This document shows positions 62,814 through 64,000 of a stretch of 64,000 bases of DNA, piece after piece. The first letter of the stretch is position 1. Every line of letters begins with the position of its first letter. Below the pieces are notes generated by a model. That model worked only from the letters and a program-made list of their open reading frames with translations. It was not told the origin of the DNA and searched no databases. This DNA comes from Belnapia moabensis DSM 16746 (GTDB taxonomy: Bacteria; Pseudomonadota; Alphaproteobacteria; Acetobacterales; Acetobacteraceae), in contig NZ_JQKB01000003.1 in NCBI RefSeq assembly GCF_000745835.1, forward strand, positions 1 through 64,000, in the 5' to 3' direction. The position numbers and the translations under genes were made by a program.

Positions 62814-63809
62814 ATGAAGCGATCGCTTGCCGCAGCCCTGCCTGCCCTCACCCTGCTCGCCGGCACGGCCGCAGCACAGGATCTTCCGGCGCCGGACCGG
62901 CGCGGATCCGTCAGTATCGTCTCCGAGAACGACAGCTACGCCCGCAACACGGACCGCTGGTACACCAATGGCTTCCGCTTCAACTGGGCCTCGGCCGAGG
63001 ACAACCTGCCGGGGCCGATGGCGGCGCTGGACGAGGCGCTGGGAACGCTCTTCGGCCCCGCGCGCAGCCGCTGGGGCCTCGGCTTCGGCCAGAGCATGTT
63101 CACCCCGGTCGATACCCACAGCCGCGACCCCGATCCGCGCGACCGGCCCTATGCGGGCTACCTCTATGGCGAGATCTCGCTCGACCGGCGGACGCAGACG
63201 ACGCTTGACCGCTTCAGCCTGCAGGTCGGCGTGGTGGGGCCGAGTTCGCTCGCCCGGCAGACCCAGGACGTGGTGCATACCGTCCTCGGCGACCGGGAGG
63301 CGCGCGGCTGGCGCTACCAGCTGCGGGACGAGCCGGTCTTCAACCTGAATTACGACCGCATCTGGCGCATCCCGGTCGCCTCCCTGCCGGGCGGGCTCGG
63401 CGTGGATACGCTGCCGAGTGTGACGCTCGCCGCAGGCACGGTGCAGACCTATGCCGGCATCGGTGGGCGCGTCCGCATCGGCCAGGGGCTGGACCGCGAC
63501 TTCGGCGCGCCGCGCATCCGCCCGACCATCGCCGATACCTCGGCGGCAGTGGGTGAAGGCTTCGGCTGGTATCTCTTCGCCGGCGCCGGCGGGCGGGCGG
63601 TGGCGCGGGACATCTTCCTCGACGGCAATACCTACCGGGACAGCCGCTCGGTTGATCATCGGCCCTTCGTTGGCGACCTCGAATTCGGCGGGGCGGTCTT
63701 CTGGCACAATGTCCGGCTGAGCTACACGCAGAATTTCCGCAGTAAGGAATTCGTCGGGCAGAAGAAGGAATTCGTCTTCGGCGCGCTGTCGCTGTCGGTG
63801 TCCTTCTAG
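62814..63809 (+). CDS. LpxR-like lipid A deacylase family outer-membrane protein
   Basis: The 331-residue protein has a Sec signal (ALTLLAGTAAAQ) and the DUF2219/LpxR pattern: SIVSENDSYARNTDRWYTNGFRFNW with the Asn and Asp of the active site, RDRPYAGYLYGEISLDR and a C-terminal beta-barrel strand ending GALSLSVSF with a terminal Phe. LpxR removes the 3'-acyloxyacyl chain of lipid A in the outer membrane; family members outside enterobacteria may only be structural. An ATG three codons earlier is also possible. Its stop overlaps the 3' end of the opposite kinase gene. Confidence 0.87.
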   Translation: MKRSLAAALPALTLLAGTAAAQDLPAPDRRGSVSIVSENDSYARNTDRWYTNGFRFNWASAEDNLPGPMAALDEALGTLFGPARSRWGLGFGQSMFTPVDTHSRDPDPRDRPYAGYLYGEISLDRRTQTTLDRFSLQVGVVGPSSLARQTQDVVHTVLGDREARGWRYQLRDEPVFNLNYDRIWRIPVASLPGGLGVDTLPSVTLAAGTVQTYAGIGGRVRIGQGLDRDFGAPRIRPTIADTSAAVGEGFGWYLFAGAGGRAVARDIFLDGNTYRDSRSVDHRPFVGDLEFGGAVFWHNVRLSYTQNFRSKEFVGQKKEFVFGALSLSVSF

Positions 63810-64000
63810 GCCAGCGAGAAGCGGATGGAGACCGCGGTGCCGCCTGGCCCCGCGGTCAGCGACACCATCCCGCCGACGCTCTGCGCCAGGCTATCGACGA
63901 TGCGGCGGCCGAGGCCGGTGCCGGTGGCCGAGGGCTTGGCCCCGGCGCCGATGCCGCGGTCCTGCACGGCGAGCAGGCCGTGGTCGTCCTGGCGTTCCAG
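63806..64000 (-). CDS. Sensor histidine kinase, C-terminal end only (truncated by window)
   Basis: The minus-strand frame runs to the window edge and encodes the last 64 residues of an HWE/HisKA_2 or HATPase-type kinase: LLAVQDRGIGAGAKPSA (G1 box), GTGLGRRIVDSLAQSVGG (G2 region) and TAVSIRFSLA. Sensor domains and the phospho-accepting His lie outside the window. It overlaps the LpxR-like gene by four bases tail to tail. Confidence 0.75.
   Translation of the reverse strand: MERQDDHGLLAVQDRGIGAGAKPSATGTGLGRRIVDSLAQSVGGMVSLTAGPGGTAVSIRFSLA

Overview
The window is very GC-rich bacterial DNA with dense, mostly short-gapped genes. It suggests an alphaproteobacterium of the Acetobacteraceae/Rhodospirillales type (Roseomonas-like). 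Reasons are the GC bias at third positions, the abundance of periplasmic binding proteins (Liv, Dpp, TctC/Bug and AapJ types), a two-gene egtB-egtD ergothioneine locus, a DUF3297 protein, an NDUFS4-type complex I accessory subunit and LpxR-like and Cox-type maturation proteins. This is inference from gene content; no rRNA is present. The three tRNAs are Pro(TGG), Arg(TCT) and Ser(TGA).

Left part (1-19600): the 3' end of a transposase abuts an N-truncated TPR methyltransferase, followed by a SPINDLY-type O-GlcNAc transferase, egtB-egtD and a glycerophosphodiesterase. Then comes one long branched-chain-amino-acid-type ABC operon, livG-livF-SBP-SBP-SBP-SBP-livH-livM, with four tandem paralogous binding proteins. 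A run of small metabolic genes follows (DUF3297, cysteine dioxygenase-like, cupin, nitroreductase, zinc alcohol dehydrogenase, TctC).

Middle (19700-40500): two beta-lactamase-fold serine hydrolases bracket a TelA operon and a 3-hydroxyacyl-CoA dehydrogenase. After a DUF1275 membrane protein lies a gene-poor stretch with a Crp/Fnr-type gene broken by an in-frame TAG, next to an HWE-type histidine kinase. A complete Dpp-type peptide ABC operon follows, then a CHAP protein, RidA, a Gfo/Idh/MocA oxidoreductase, an epoxide hydrolase-like protein, an MFS exporter and a lipoprotein.

Right part (40500-64000): an amidase; a six-gene overlapping module for maturation of molybdenum hydroxylases (CoxG, CoxD, CoxE, a two-piece XdhC and a MobA-like fusion) without any structural Mo-enzyme gene; a PEP-mutase/isocitrate-lyase family gene, an LLM oxidoreductase, NIPSNAP, AapJ; the tRNA/NDUFS4 cluster; a divergent Lrp-dadA pair; then aldo-keto reductase, DsbA-like, panE-SDR-MATE, a degenerate GGDEF protein, an M20 amidohydrolase with an esterase, LpxR-like, and the C-terminus of another histidine kinase at the right edge.

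The least expected signal is a dispersed two-hairpin element found twice (28921-29025 and 55916-56021). One hairpin shows compensatory stem changes, and each copy supplies or overlaps the stop codon of the gene next to it. Most other long reading frames are shadows caused by the high GC content.
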